44,070 nt of DNA from Chlorokybus atmophyticus (taxonomy: Eukaryota > Streptophyta > Chlorokybophyceae > Chlorokybales > Chlorokybaceae): contig RHPI01002076.1 in assembly GCA_009103225.1 (NCBI GenBank), positions 52,891-96,960 on the forward strand, in the 5' to 3' direction. This document shows, in pieces, positions 21,358 through 31,288 of the stretch. The notes beneath the pieces are model-generated. The model was not told the origin of the DNA. It ran no database searches and saw only the letters and a list, made by a program, of their open reading frames with translations. The stretch's first letter is position 1. Every line of letters starts with the position of its first letter. A program made the position numbers and the translations under genes.

Positions 21358-21625
21358 ATGGTAGTGTCTTTTACTACCATAGCCTAGTGGTCGGGCCCCA
21401 ATTGTTGCAATGGTAACGGAGCTTGTTGTCTCTGGTTCAATTCCCGTAGGGGACTGAGACAGATCCAAAGCAAAAACAAAACATTTGGGGCGGCTTGCCC
21501 TAGGCTGGGCGACTTGCGCGCCGAGCCAGTTCAACCTAAGGCCGCGTGAGCGGTCGCGCTGCGATGGCAGGTCGCGCGGTGAAAGCAAAAACAAAAACAT
21601 TTGGGGCGGCTTGCCCTAGGCTGGG
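21358..21625 (+). mobile_element. tRNA-like SINE candidate
   Basis: TAGCCTAGTGG (21,380-21,390) fits the Pol III A-box and GGTTCAATTCC (21,434-21,444) fits the B-box, 54 bp apart as in tRNA-derived genes. The 3' part has two about 41-bp direct copies of AGCAAAAACAAAACATTTGG followed by GGCGGCTTGCCCTAGGCTGGG (about 21,468 and 21,582). An 8-bp inverted repeat ATGGTAGT/ACTACCAT (21,358-21,380) sits at the left edge. A full tRNA cloverleaf does not fold, so it is not a working tRNA gene. Target-site duplications were not seen. Confidence 0.45.
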
Positions 21626-21629
21626 AAGG

Positions 21630-22371
21630 CTGTAATCCACGAGCGGAAGTGTTTAGTGTCATTGGTGCTGTCCACGCCTCTGCAACGTCCAGACCGTGAC
21701 GGGGAAGCCCCTCGCTGGAGTGGCGGCTCTCTTGCCTCACACTGCGGCTGGGGCCTGGGTCAGCATCGTCTGCGCTGCTGTGATGTGGTTCTTGAAGGCC
21801 AATGAGACTGCGAAAGAATTTGATTACTGTTTCACTACTTAGTGTACCAACCTTAAGGACCGCAGCTGGCCAACCGGCAACTGGCTGGGTGCTTATCGTT
21901 GCTATGTCTGTTGCATGCAATGAACAAACAGAGGGTTGCACTCATGTGCTGGAGTGCTGCATCACCCACGCCGCCTTGTATATGTCTTGTATGGATCACA
22001 TGTCAGACCCTTTACAGTCAGAGCACATAGATAGCACGGTACGTGCACAGTGTTACGCTAGATTATCACATTCCGAGCGTTGTCATGGGCGCGCAACCAT
22101 TAGACACCCTACGAGCAAGATGCCAGCAACTTACATCACATGCCATGATTGTGAATGAAGTGTGGAAGCACCTCAGCTTCACATTCGCTTCGCACACAAT
22201 CAATGATCGTCTCTGAGTCATGGCAGAATGGCTACTATATCACAACCTTGTTGGTCATCACAGCGTGAACAGCGAGCACAACTATCCCTACAGTACACAC
22301 CGTAGATCAAGTTATCCTAGATACAGCTTTGGAAGTTTGCATAAGGCGTACGCTCAGCAATAAGACTGAGA
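21630..22371. other. Intergenic, no gene seen
   Basis: Only short open frames on either strand without recognisable domains. It lies downstream of the F-box-like gene stop. Confidence 0.5.
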
Positions 22372-23259
22372 TCAGCACGTGCTGCTATTCTCACCAGATT
22401 CACTATCAACAGTGACCAGCTCACTCCAGTGCGTCAACCTTTCTTGCCAGCTATCCGAGAGCTCCCCATTGCGCAGCATCATCTCTTTGTTGAACCAGAC
22501 ATAGAACGAATAGAAGGGCCGTTCTGCTCCCGACACAACTAGCGGGTAAATGTGCCACCCCACGTAGGCCGACCCCTTCACAAGCCAGCTGTTGTTGTCT
22601 TCAGCTGCCAGCCTTGTGTAGTGTACTTTAACTGCTATGGGAACACGTGCCAACGTGCCATCATCAATCCGCAACAAAAGCAGCTCGAGCGTGCAATCCT
22701 TCGCAAAGGCGTTTAGCGCAGCCCTCGTCGGGTCCACGTAGTGACGCTTACAACACTTCAACGGTCTGTGCCTCTTCAAACAAAATGCGCCCCCTTGAAG
22801 CTTCCTTGTCTTCTGCGCAGCAACCTCCCGCGCAGCCGGCACAAGGAGGAGTTGGCTGTTATTTGCGTTGTTGAGGCGTAGCGTGCAGAAGAGCATGCAC
22901 CTTCCTACTGGGTCGCTATACAAAGCCGGCGGGAGGCTGTTGAACAATTTGTAGCATTCGCGCACTGGCTCTAACATCCCTTCCCGCGAGGGCCATCTCT
23001 GTTGAAACTGTGCGACCTCAGCTTCAACAGCTGTTCGGCTCCAGGCTTTGTTGACGCAGCGCGCGGTTGCCAAATCTATCGGGCTCAGTGTGCTGAAGAT
23101 GGCATGCAACAGGTCGCTGTTGTCCAACACTTGAGCTTTGCAGCTGTCATCCGGCACGTTGAGAGACGCCTCCCACGCAGCCCTCCTTGCAGCTCTGCGG
23201 GTCTGCATGGGTGTCGGCTGCGGTGTTGACAGTAACGTACTGTTGGTACAAGCATACAC
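22372..23259 (-). CDS. F-box-like protein, single exon
   Basis: The 295-codon uninterrupted minus-strand frame has an F-box-like motif near residues 47-85: LDNSDLLHAIFSTLSPIDLA, then ARCVNKAWSRTAVEAEVAQF and QQRWP. The pattern (hydrophobic residues, L-SP-DLA, a Cys-V-K-W segment) is that of the Skp1-binding F-box of SCF ubiquitin ligases. The remaining about 200 residues hold RCMLFCTL, HRPLKCCKRHYVDPTRAAL, and YVGWHIYPLVVSGAERPFYS; I do not recognise the domain. The start could be the first Met or a second one at about residue 18 (MQTRRAARRAAWEAS). A broken relative with the same motif order is at 24,860-25,850 on the other strand, so these residues are probably conserved as protein. Substrate unknown. 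Confidence 0.72.
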   Translation of the reverse strand: MYACTNSTLLSTPQPTPMQTRRAARRAAWEASLNVPDDSCKAQVLDNSDLLHAIFSTLSPIDLATARCVNKAWSRTAVEAEVAQFQQRWPSREGMLEPVRECYKLFNSLPPALYSDPVGRCMLFCTLRLNNANNSQLLLVPAAREVAAQKTRKLQGGAFCLKRHRPLKCCKRHYVDPTRAALNAFAKDCTLELLLLRIDDGTLARVPIAVKVHYTRLAAEDNNSWLVKGSAYVGWHIYPLVVSGAERPFYSFYVWFNKEMMLRNGELSDSWQERLTHWSELVTVDSESGENSSTC

Positions 23260-23379
23260 TCAGGTTGTGCATGCACCCGCACACGCGAGCGTGCGCGTGT
23301 GTGTCTCAGTGCAAGATTGCCAGTGCAGCTGCCTTAGTGTCAACATGCGTGCTGGCATGTGCGTGTACGTGTGCGTTTG

Positions 23380-23745
23380 CAGACATTACCATGCCCATGC
23401 ATGCAGCTGTTAGCAAGCTGTGCCACCAACATGTACTCGTTGTTTATATGTGCGTGCAAATATATTACTCGCATGAGCTGCTAGCAAGCTAAAATGTCAG
23501 TTCAACTTGCAAGCTGTGTCACCAACATTGTTGCGTGTACATGCACGTGTACAAACTCTACCATGCACGAGCTGCTGGCAAGCTGGTGTGTCACTGAACT
23601 CTGCGAGTCGCATAACCAACAGTCTTACTTGTTGCGTGCGTGTGTGTGTGCAGCTATTACCATGCCCACGCATGGTAAGCTCATAAGCTGTTAGCAAGCT
23701 CACATGTCATAGAAATTCGCAAGCTGTGTCACCAACATTTCTATC
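23380..23745. repeat. Degenerate repeat with GAGCTGNTAGCAAGCT and GCAAGCTGTGTCACCAACA
   Basis: Related blocks recur at about 23,404, 23,474, 23,506, 23,568 and 23,687: AGCTGTTAGCAAGCTGTG, AGCTGCTAGCAAGCT, GCAAGCTGTGTCACCAACA, AGCTGCTGGCAAGCTGGTG and AGCTGTTAGCAAGCT. The spacing is irregular (about 30-120 bp). It begins just upstream of the F-box-like gene. Confidence 0.65.
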
Positions 23746-24193
23746 CGAAACAACTTACTAGCCTACCAGTATTCGACATATCAGCATATGCAACAGCGCC
23801 ATGATGACAACTGCTCCGTTTGATGACCTTCTATGTGATGAGCTGCTTTAACTCGTTATTGTCATGACGTAAACTGGACACGCTCATTGTACAAGTGGTG
23901 TTCACAGTGCTGTCAAGCCAGGCGTCTCATTCACAAAGCCAGGTTGATGGCATTGTTGCGTACCTGGCCAACTGAATCGGTCCTTCAAGCTTGACAGAGC
24001 AGCATGAACAGGCCGGGCACGCTTACAGGCAGGCGGGCAGGCAGGTGGAGAAGCCCACCCAACAACTAGCAAGGCCCACTGGCCAGCTATGTCAAAGCGC
24101 TGCCACACCCAGCCGCCGCCGCTTAGTGCTACCAGAAGCTAGAGGCGCAGCCACTGAAGCATCACACACGTACGACAGCACCACCGTTGTCGC

Positions 24194-24224
<31 letters not shown>

Positions 24225-24855
24225 TGTGAACCAAAACTTCTAGCATGATTACAGAGTGCAATGCAATGCACCATGAGCTCAGCGGCGGTGGCAATGTTAG
24301 GCTGAAGCTTCTTGTGCACTGCTTGGCGCACCGGTAAGCTTGTGATTGTTCGCCTCTGCGGCTGCGCCCTGGTCGGGCCTACTCAAGGTGTGAGCTGGGT
24401 TGTGCATTGGGCTAAAAAGCAAATAACGCACGGCTTGCGGGATGAGCATTGCATTGCATTGCTCTGCTACCTGCTGACTTGTGGTCTAATACGCAAGAAG
24501 TCAACAGGAACAGAGCTGCAAACTGCTTTGTGTCCTGCGTAGTTGCTTGCCAGTGTCACTGGCAAGCTGTATGTGCCTGTCTGCTTGCTAACTGTTTGCG
24601 GAGATGTTAGCGTGCATGACACGTTTTGGTCTTGTGGTACACTCAGCTGTCGTCTCCAAGGAAAAAAAGCTTGCTATTTGTCTCGAAAACAAGCTGCACG
24701 TTGGCTCCGTGCTTGTCTGCTGCAGCCTGCAAGCCGTGAAGCACACAGCCACAAGACGATTGCAAGAGCTGTTTTTGGCAAACAGCCAGCCAGCTTAGCG
24801 TGTCCATCTTGTGTGTTTTGTCTTACACAGTGTGTGACACAGTATTTCCTTACAG
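23746..24855. other. Intergenic between F-box-like copies; CCG/GTC triplet run
   Basis: A GTCGCC/GCCGCC triplet run (about 24,187-24,223) is set in a minus-strand open frame of 79 codons where it would encode Ala/Thr; no family recognised. Otherwise nothing coding seen. Confidence 0.4.
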
Positions 24856-24859
24856 CAAT

Positions 24860-25850
24860 GTAGACGCGGAAAGCGGCCCGAGGACTGCCTGCGCACGCAC
24901 GCTAACCAACCACGTTGACGGAAGCTTGTATGGACACGTGTTGGACAGTAGCGACATGAAGCAAGCCATCTTCAGCACACTCTCCCCAAATGAGTTGGCT
25001 TCCGTGCATTATAAATGAGTGGAGATTTCGTGCTACCAAAGTCAAGGCCGCGCAGTTCACCCAAAGATGGCCTTGCATGGAGGCTGTTGTTGTTGGGGAG
25101 GGGGNNNNNNNNNNNNNNNNNNNNNNNNNNNNNNNNNNNNNNNNNNNNNNNNNNNNNNNNNNNNNNNNNNNNNNNNNNNNNNNNNNNNNNNNNNNNNNNN
25201 NNNNNNNNNNNNNNNNNNNNNNNNNNNNNNNNNNNNNNNNNNNNNNNNNNNNNNNNNNNNNNNNNNNNNNNNNNNNNNNNNNNNNNNNNNNNNNNNNNNN
25301 NNNNNNNNNNNNNNNNNNNNNNNNNNNNNNNNNNGGGGCTCTGATGTGCTATAGCGCAAGACGTTTAGGACTAGATTGCTACTACTCGGACCAACCAACC
25401 AACGATAACATACAACATACACCCAACCCGAAGTACAGCAGGCAGGTAGGAGGGGAGGGTCGTCCACAGCTGTTGGCTAATCATCCCCCAGCTGTGCGCA
25501 GCCAAACAGGCAGCTGCATGTTGTTCTGCACGCTTCCCGATGGTGTGAAACACCTCCTCGTGCCACATGACGTTGCCACGCACGAAAATTGTGGCACCCT
25601 CATACTGCCACATTTCTCCACGGGGACGTGTTCTGTTTGATGATACACAAGCCTCTGAAAGTTTGCAATCGTGTGCGTGTGGACAGTAGGCTGCGCTCGC
25701 CCACATTACGCTCAATTGACACTCATGCGCCTGCCCGTGCAGGTGCGCGCCCACTGCGTGAGTTTGAGGTTTGGGTCGCGCAGGACTCCCGCTGTTGGAT
25801 CACCCGGGCATCCCAATGCACTGGAGTCAGCTGACCACTGCTGCCAGTGC
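24860..25850 (+). pseudogene. F-box-like paralogue, broken and interrupted by a gap
   Basis: It matches the F-box-like protein at 22,372-23,259 in the same motif order but on the opposite strand. HVLDSSDMKQAIFSTLSPNE (about 24,937-24,995) parallels VLDNSDLLHAIFSTLSPID. The frame then stops at a TGA (about 25,016-25,018), and the match resumes one frame over with INEWRFRATKVKAAQFTQRWP. After the gap GSCMLFCTL with LLVP (about 25,510-25,563) and, in another frame, FCLMIHKPLKVCNRVRVDS (about 25,632-25,690) continue the match. With at least two frame changes no full-length protein can be made. The middle is lost in the gap. It is probably a decayed inverted duplicate. Confidence 0.68.
25105..25334. 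other. Assembly gap (Ns)
   Basis: 230 Ns, flanked by GGGGAGGGG on the left and GGGG on the right, lying inside the broken F-box-like copy. Confidence 0.99.
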
Positions 25851-26139
25851 AAGCATTGCAGCCACTGGCAGCAATATGCAGGTGGGTACATGCACAAATC
25901 CGTTGTAGTCTAGGTGCTGCCATGCATACTGCACCAGGGGGCTGATGTGTGGATGACGCAAGCTCAGGAGGTTCAACGCTGTAGCCAGGTTGGTTGACTT
26001 TCTTTTGCAGTGGTGGAGCTGTCTGTGGCACTCGACTGTCAAGTCCACTCTGGCAATTTGCTGTACGTGAGAAAGTGTTGCCGCTAGTATGCAGTTCTGT
26101 TGTTGACATCAGGGGTTACTTCACAAAGTTATACACACG

Positions 26140-26640
26140 TGCACTTAGTGCCCATGCCATAAGCAAACACACCTAATAGGAAACTCTCTTGTTGGAATAG
26201 TCGGACTGCTACACGCTTTTCACATCTTTGCAGTGCCACTTGAGACACACGAAGCAAGCCAGTACTAAGATCCACAGGACTGCTCATTGCCTGATTGCAT
26301 GGGTGCATATGTTTCTTTAATGTCCCCGCATTGACAAACAAGTCAAACAGCGTCTTGCAAACCGGCATTGTGCTGAAGAGACATCACATTCTCCGCAAGC
26401 TGCTTTCCACATAGTGTTAAACACGCACTGCTGCCATTGACAATATCAGCGCGTCATGCCGCAATGCTGCCGCGTACTGCGTGGTAATCATATCAACAAC
26501 TTCTAAACTGGGCTGAGCACTGTCGGCATGCTCCGGTCTCACAATAACAATCACCTTTATCAACACACAAGACGCAGACATTGAACCTGTAGCAGCACTT
26601 GCAGTCTTCTTGATTGCCTGCAGCGGCTGAGCTTTTGACA
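26140..26640 (-). CDS. Possible uncharacterised gene, two or more exons
   Basis: Two minus-strand open stretches look protein-like: LIKVIVIVRPEHADSAQPSL with VVDMITTQYAAALRHDALIL (about 26,560-26,420), and VCKTLFDLFVNAGTLKKHM with LLRVSQVALQRCEKRVAVRL (about 26,365-26,200). A CAG acceptor precedes the second at about 26,372. A third stretch at about 25,995-25,910 (ATALNLLSLRHPHISPLVQY) may be a further exon. No family recognised and no start or stop can be fixed. Confidence 0.3.
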
Positions 26641-26835
26641 AATAAAGGTGCATAGACTTACATGTGCGCACGTGCAGTGCGCGAGCATGCACGCATTGTA
26701 TGCATGTCAATCGCGTGAGTGCGCATGTGCGGATTAATATCTTTGTTTGGGCGTGCGTGTGCGCGTGCCAGAACCCTTGTCATACAAACAACAACGCTCT
26801 TTGGCTAGGAAACTCACTTAATAGTAGCTCATCAG

Positions 26836-26868
26836 GCCTTGGCCACCACCAGTAGTGGTAGCCAAGGC
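26836..26868. repeat. Inverted repeat, 14-bp arms with one mismatch
   Basis: GCCTTGGCCACCAC (26,836-26,849) and GTGGTAGCCAAGGC (26,855-26,868) pair with one mismatch around a 5-nt loop. It is in a gene-free stretch upstream of the BTB/BACK exon. Confidence 0.8.
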
Positions 26869-27288
26869 AAGTAGTGGCTCCAAGTAGTTAGCAACCCCGG
26901 GTTGATGTTATTCTTTAACCTACTTTGTACAAGTGCCCACGGGTCCCAGGACCGTCGCTATGCGGGCCTATGTTTATGTTGTGACATCCACCAACACCAT
27001 AGCGAGCGGCGCTAAGTTACTACCATGCAGCGAGTCTTCTGCTCACTTCATCATTACGACTGGTGCTTTGTCTGGCTCTTTCAATTGACGTGATGTGACC
27101 AACGTCAGTACATGCACTTGATTCTTGCAGAGAAAGCAGCTTCAAGTCTTTGCAATCTCAGCAATGCACGCTGTAAGCTGTAAGCTTGCCCACATGCACG
27201 AGCACTTCTCGCCAAGACAACTCCATCGGTTGTTCCACCTGCTTTGCTGCATTCTAGTTATGGCAAACACTGCATGCGTGTTTACAGA

Positions 27289-27665
27289 ATGAAGCGGCTG
27301 ATCTCCTGGAGTTGGCTAGAAATTACGAGGTGAAGATACTCTATGACCGCTGTGAGAACTACCTTATTGAGCAAACGCCTTCATCCAAGCTGCCAAGCGT
27401 GGTGAAGATGGCTGTGCTTGCGGACACACACAGCCTGCCAAGCCTCCGCAAGCACGTCATCTCTAGGCTGAAGTCGCCTAACAGCGTAGAAAGATTAAAC
27501 AAGGAACTCCTGCGTGACTGCTGCGCAGATACGGTGCTGGACGTGATGTGTCACCATCTTTCAAACGAAAGGGAGCGCAGCCAAGCCTTGACAAGAAAGT
27601 TGAAGCTCGGAGGTGAAACCTGGAGCAACATCATCATAGTAGTAGAAATGATTCTACTACTTTAG
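27289..27665 (+). CDS. BTB/BACK-family protein, C-terminal exon
   Basis: An acceptor TTTACAG (ending 27,288) opens a frame starting NEAADLLELARNYEVKILYD and continuing RCENYLIEQ, AVLADTHSLPSLRKHVISRL and KELLRDCCADTVLDVMCHHL, stopping at 27,663-27,665. This is the end of a BTB domain and the following helical region, as in CUL3 adaptors (LLxLAxxYxVxxLxxxCExYL). Close relatives are encoded at 30,433-31,141 and 31,289-32,140. The BTB core exon expected upstream was not found in 26,870-27,280, so the gene may be partial, have a distant first exon, or be newly non-functional. A 10-bp hairpin straddles its end. Confidence 0.7.
27638..27661. repeat. Hairpin at the 3' end of the BTB/BACK exon
   Basis: AGTAGTAGAA (27,638-27,647) and TTCTACTACT (27,652-27,661) pair perfectly around ATGA, two bases before the stop codon. 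Confidence 0.8.
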
Positions 27666-29100
27666 AGCTCGGGGAGGTCCAACGATAGAAACAGCAATGG
27701 GAATGTTATAAGTTGGCTTGCATTGTTGAGTGCATATTATGGACAAGTTTGGTCAGCTAGAAATGGCTAAATCCTTAGTGTACTAGTGGTTATGGTATAA
27801 GGACTGATATCGAGCAGTTGTGAGTCCAATGGCAGATATCTGGACAGTGTGCGACGCGGAGTGTGAGCAAGCCCGAAGACTCCGGACTTGGCTGAGTCTG
27901 GCGCAGGCTGGCGCATCCCAGAGCTTAAGAAGGATGGCAACAACTCCGTGTGTAGTCAAATGTATGGTGCGTGGCATAGCTTGTTGAAAAGCGTGTGAAG
28001 CTAGCTATGTGGCAAGACTTACAACACCGCGTTTAGCTGAGCATAGCTTACGTGGTGCTTGCTAGAGTAAACATGTGTAGAGACTGGCGGGGTTTAAAAG
28101 CCCGTGCACTCGTGGTAATCTAAGCTTGTAGAAAATACAATGTAGCGCGTGTATGCTCCTATGAGGCGGTTGTCGTGCATGTGTGTATGCTCACGATGTA
28201 GCATGTGTGTTTTTGTGCTTGCACCAGATCCATGTGCATGTGTAGTAGCTTGTCCGAATCTCAGCAGGGGACGTGTCAAGCACTCTAGTTGTTGCAATGA
28301 GCATTGTACAACCGCAAGCGAACACGTGTTGCAGTCATCTGGCACGTGTTGCACAGGAAAGTGTGTGCTGCATGCCCGTGCTCTGGTTACCATCGTTGCC
28401 AACATATTCATCTGCAAAGGATCCATGATCGTCGCATATAACCACCACACCAACCAACATGCATCTCCATGCCAGGGCTGCCAACCACATACAGACAACA
28501 CGGAGGGTAGTGTGAAGTATGTACAGCGCTAGGGAAGTGAGGCGTGTGGTGTGATGGTCTCCTACCAACCATCAACACTGCAACCAGCAGCCTGCTGAGT
28601 TTGCGGCCCTCCTCCACTGGCTGGCTGCGAGCAAGTTGGCAACAGGCAGAAGGGTTGAGCCAAAAGTGGCAGTAGCGGGCAGCCACTCGGGCGAGCTGTT
28701 GTCTTGGGACAGATTGCTTCTCAAACCAAAACAATATGCAGTACTTTGGGCGTCATTGAGGTCCTGAGATGCTTGTCTTTCGTGCGTGCGTGCGTGCATA
28801 CGGAGATGACTCATGCCCATGCATGTCTCTCGCTCACACACGCATGCGTATGCGCGTCATGGTCATTGTGCTGTAATGACATACACGGTGAATGTCATTA
28901 CATCATGCGCCACAACTGCAGTGCAGTCATGCGTACGTATGCACGCATGTGTGTGCGTGTACCGGTCAGGCACAAGCAACGAAAACAAAAGTAAGTTCAG
29001 CAAGCCAAACAAACACCTGCAGGTGCCTCCGGTGCGTGTGAGCACTTTAAAAGCACTGGCATGCATGCGCATATGTAGGCTTTCGGGGCCTGTGGAGTGT

Positions 29101-30432
29101 GCCGTTGTCCTATCAGTGAGTCAAGGACAGTGTAGAAAATATGCAATGCTGTGCATGTGACTCACCATTGCACGGCCCATGCAACATACACCAGCACAGT
29201 CACAGTCCACCATGGCAGCAACTTATTTCACCACCGGGCTACCTATACAACCTAGGTAGCTAGCTTCGCTATTGCCCTTACCCTGTTAGTCAACATGCAT
29301 GCATCATCACCTGCGACACCGCCAGTAGTATCAGCCTTGCACCAACGGATGTCAACGATCACCACGACCAGCAGACCAGACTCCCCCCGCCACCGCTCTC
29401 CCACACCGCCACCACCGCCAGTACTGCTGCTGCGGCTGCCGGCTGCATGCTTAGGGTTTCGTCAGTTGTACCACTCACATGCACGGTGGCATGCACGGCT
29501 CAAACTCCCTGCGTGGATGCGTTCATGTGTCCCTGACTGGTAGTGGTCATGTGTCCTCAGGACACAGACACAGACACACACACACACATACAAAGTTGGT
29601 ACTTCTGCTGTTTCATTTATTGTGTAACAACGTTGTCATAACAGCTGCTAAGGCATATCCTGCATGATTCTATGCATATGCGCTCGGCCCGGGGTGGGTG
29701 GGTGGGGGTGGGGGTGGGGTCCAACTACAGTCTCTGGCGCATATGGTTTGTAGGCAAGCACTTATGAATAAGACAAGCCTGTGTCAGCCTCTTCAGGTCA
29801 TGCAAGCAGCGGATTCCACAACAAAGAGTGTGTGCCTTGTCTCAGCACAACTTGCACACGAGATCTTGCTTACCGCTATGCAGCAAACAACAGAGACGCT
29901 TTCATTGCATACCAGCGCTACATGCTCAGTCCATTGCAGCACGAGCACCCTACAATACACAACAATTCAACATTCAGTTTCGCAAGCCAATGCAGTGCAA
30001 CCCAGCCAGGAGCAGGTGCAACTCTTGGTGTTCCGACATACGCCAAGAACATGTGCCTTTGCTGTCTGAGCACAAGCTTCAAGTTCCGTACAATTGCTTG
30101 CGCGACTGCAGCGCACATGTGATCTTCATGCTACAGCGTTGTGGTGACCATCAATTATGCAAAGAGTGGCTGCAAGAACGACACAGGATGCATGTTTGAG
30201 GTGCTGTGTGTCACTGCAGGACGACACAACGACCAAGTTCATCGACGCTGATACTCTCTCAATGACATGCTAGTTCTGGTGCCACACCCACCTGCTGCTA
30301 GTCTAGAATCTACTGCAGACTGTACATCAACTTCGGGCCTCCGCATAACTACAATGTGATTTGTGGAGTGCCCAGAAGTTACCAAGTCAGCGTCACTGAC
30401 TGGCCAGCTTTTTGATGCATGCAAGCTCTTGC
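29101..30432. other. No confident gene
   Basis: Plus-strand frames at 29,295-29,543 (Pro/Ser/Thr-rich) and 29,828-30,199 (ending LQRCGDHQLCKEWLQERHRM) are open, but they overlap other open frames and show no domain. A CCGCCACC run lies near 29,375-29,425 and a GGGTG run near 29,690-29,725. Confidence 0.4.
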
Positions 30433-31141
30433 TTAAGAGCAGCGAGCGCGCTTTACTAAGGGCGCGTGCAGCACGTCAAACACCGTGTCCGGGTGGCATT
30501 TGCAGAGGGGTCCCTTGGCCAACCGGGCCGGATGAACGCTCTGCAGTATTGCTATCGCCTTTGTTCGCAGTCTTGGTATATTGTGCAAGTCTGCGAGCAC
30601 TGCCGCTCGCATCGCGTCTGCAGGATTCTGTCCCGAAATCCACTCCATGATATGACCCTCACAGCGCTCAAACAGAAGACACACGTCATACTTCCTTGCC
30701 AACATGAGCAGCTTCTCCGCTTCCTCCTGCATCAGTTTCTCACTTGAAACTTCGAATAGAGTAGAAACTGCAATGATTCAATTCGATATGTAGACTGCGA
30801 ACACACAGCAGCTCTTGAAGTCCCTTACCATGGAAGTAAATCTTGTAAGTGTCAACTGCGTGGGACACAGATGTTGCAGCAACTTTTCTACATCGTCTGG
30901 GTCCTCATCGAGATTCAGCTCGTTGCCTTGCATTGTTGCAAGCAGTTTGCGCAACACGCTGCTGTGCGCGGCTAAGATCCACCGGCTGGCGGCAAAGTGA
31001 CGATCTGAACACAACAATGCATTCAGTTTGGGATGTACTTGGACACCGCTCTCCATGAACTTTACTGACTGTACTCACCTTTGACAACAAGCTGTAAATC
31101 AGACCACTTCTGAATTCTGTCCTTCAGAAGCCTGCCAAAAT
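30433..31141 (-). CDS. BTB/BACK-family protein (tandem copy 2)
   Basis: Three exons are seen. About 31,141-31,079 gives LLKDRIQKWSDLQLVVKG, the first BTB strand. 31,004-30,829 gives DRHFAASRWILAAHSSVLRK and then a VEKLLQHLCPTQL helix, the BTB core. The third, from about 30,726 to 30,433, gives EEAEKLLMLARKYDVCLLFE, RCEGHIMEW, AVLADLHNIPRLRTKAIAIL and CHPDTVFDVLHAPLVKRA with the stop at 30,433-30,435. The exon structure and phases match the neighbouring copy at 31,289-32,140, so these are tandem duplicates. The BTB fold dimerises and usually binds CUL3. No ATG is in frame at the beginning of the first exon, so a small upstream exon must be missing or the start is lost. Confidence 0.8.
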
Positions 31142-31288
31142 TGCCCAACAATGGTTTGCAGCAGCCTTCCTTACATGGGAGACTGTACAGCAACCATGCC
31201 ACTGGCGGGTCAGGCTTTCAAGCAAGCTACAACGCCACATACAAGGCATGGGTGTGCTTGCACCAGCAGAAGCATGCCCAGCTCAAGC

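Larger units (their letters stand above)
27085..29100. repeat. Segmental duplication, copy B (partner about 1,745-3,550)
   Basis: Contains the open BTB/BACK exon and about 1.4 kb of downstream DNA that matches copy A in order and orientation. Similarity fades beyond GCATGCGCATATGTA (about 29,062). Confidence 0.78.

Noticed and set aside
21378-21450. Functional tRNA gene
   Set aside because: A- and B-box fit, but the acceptor stem and T-stem do not pair.
23380-23745. CRISPR-like array
   Set aside because: Repeat units are degenerate and irregularly spaced, and the genome is eukaryotic.
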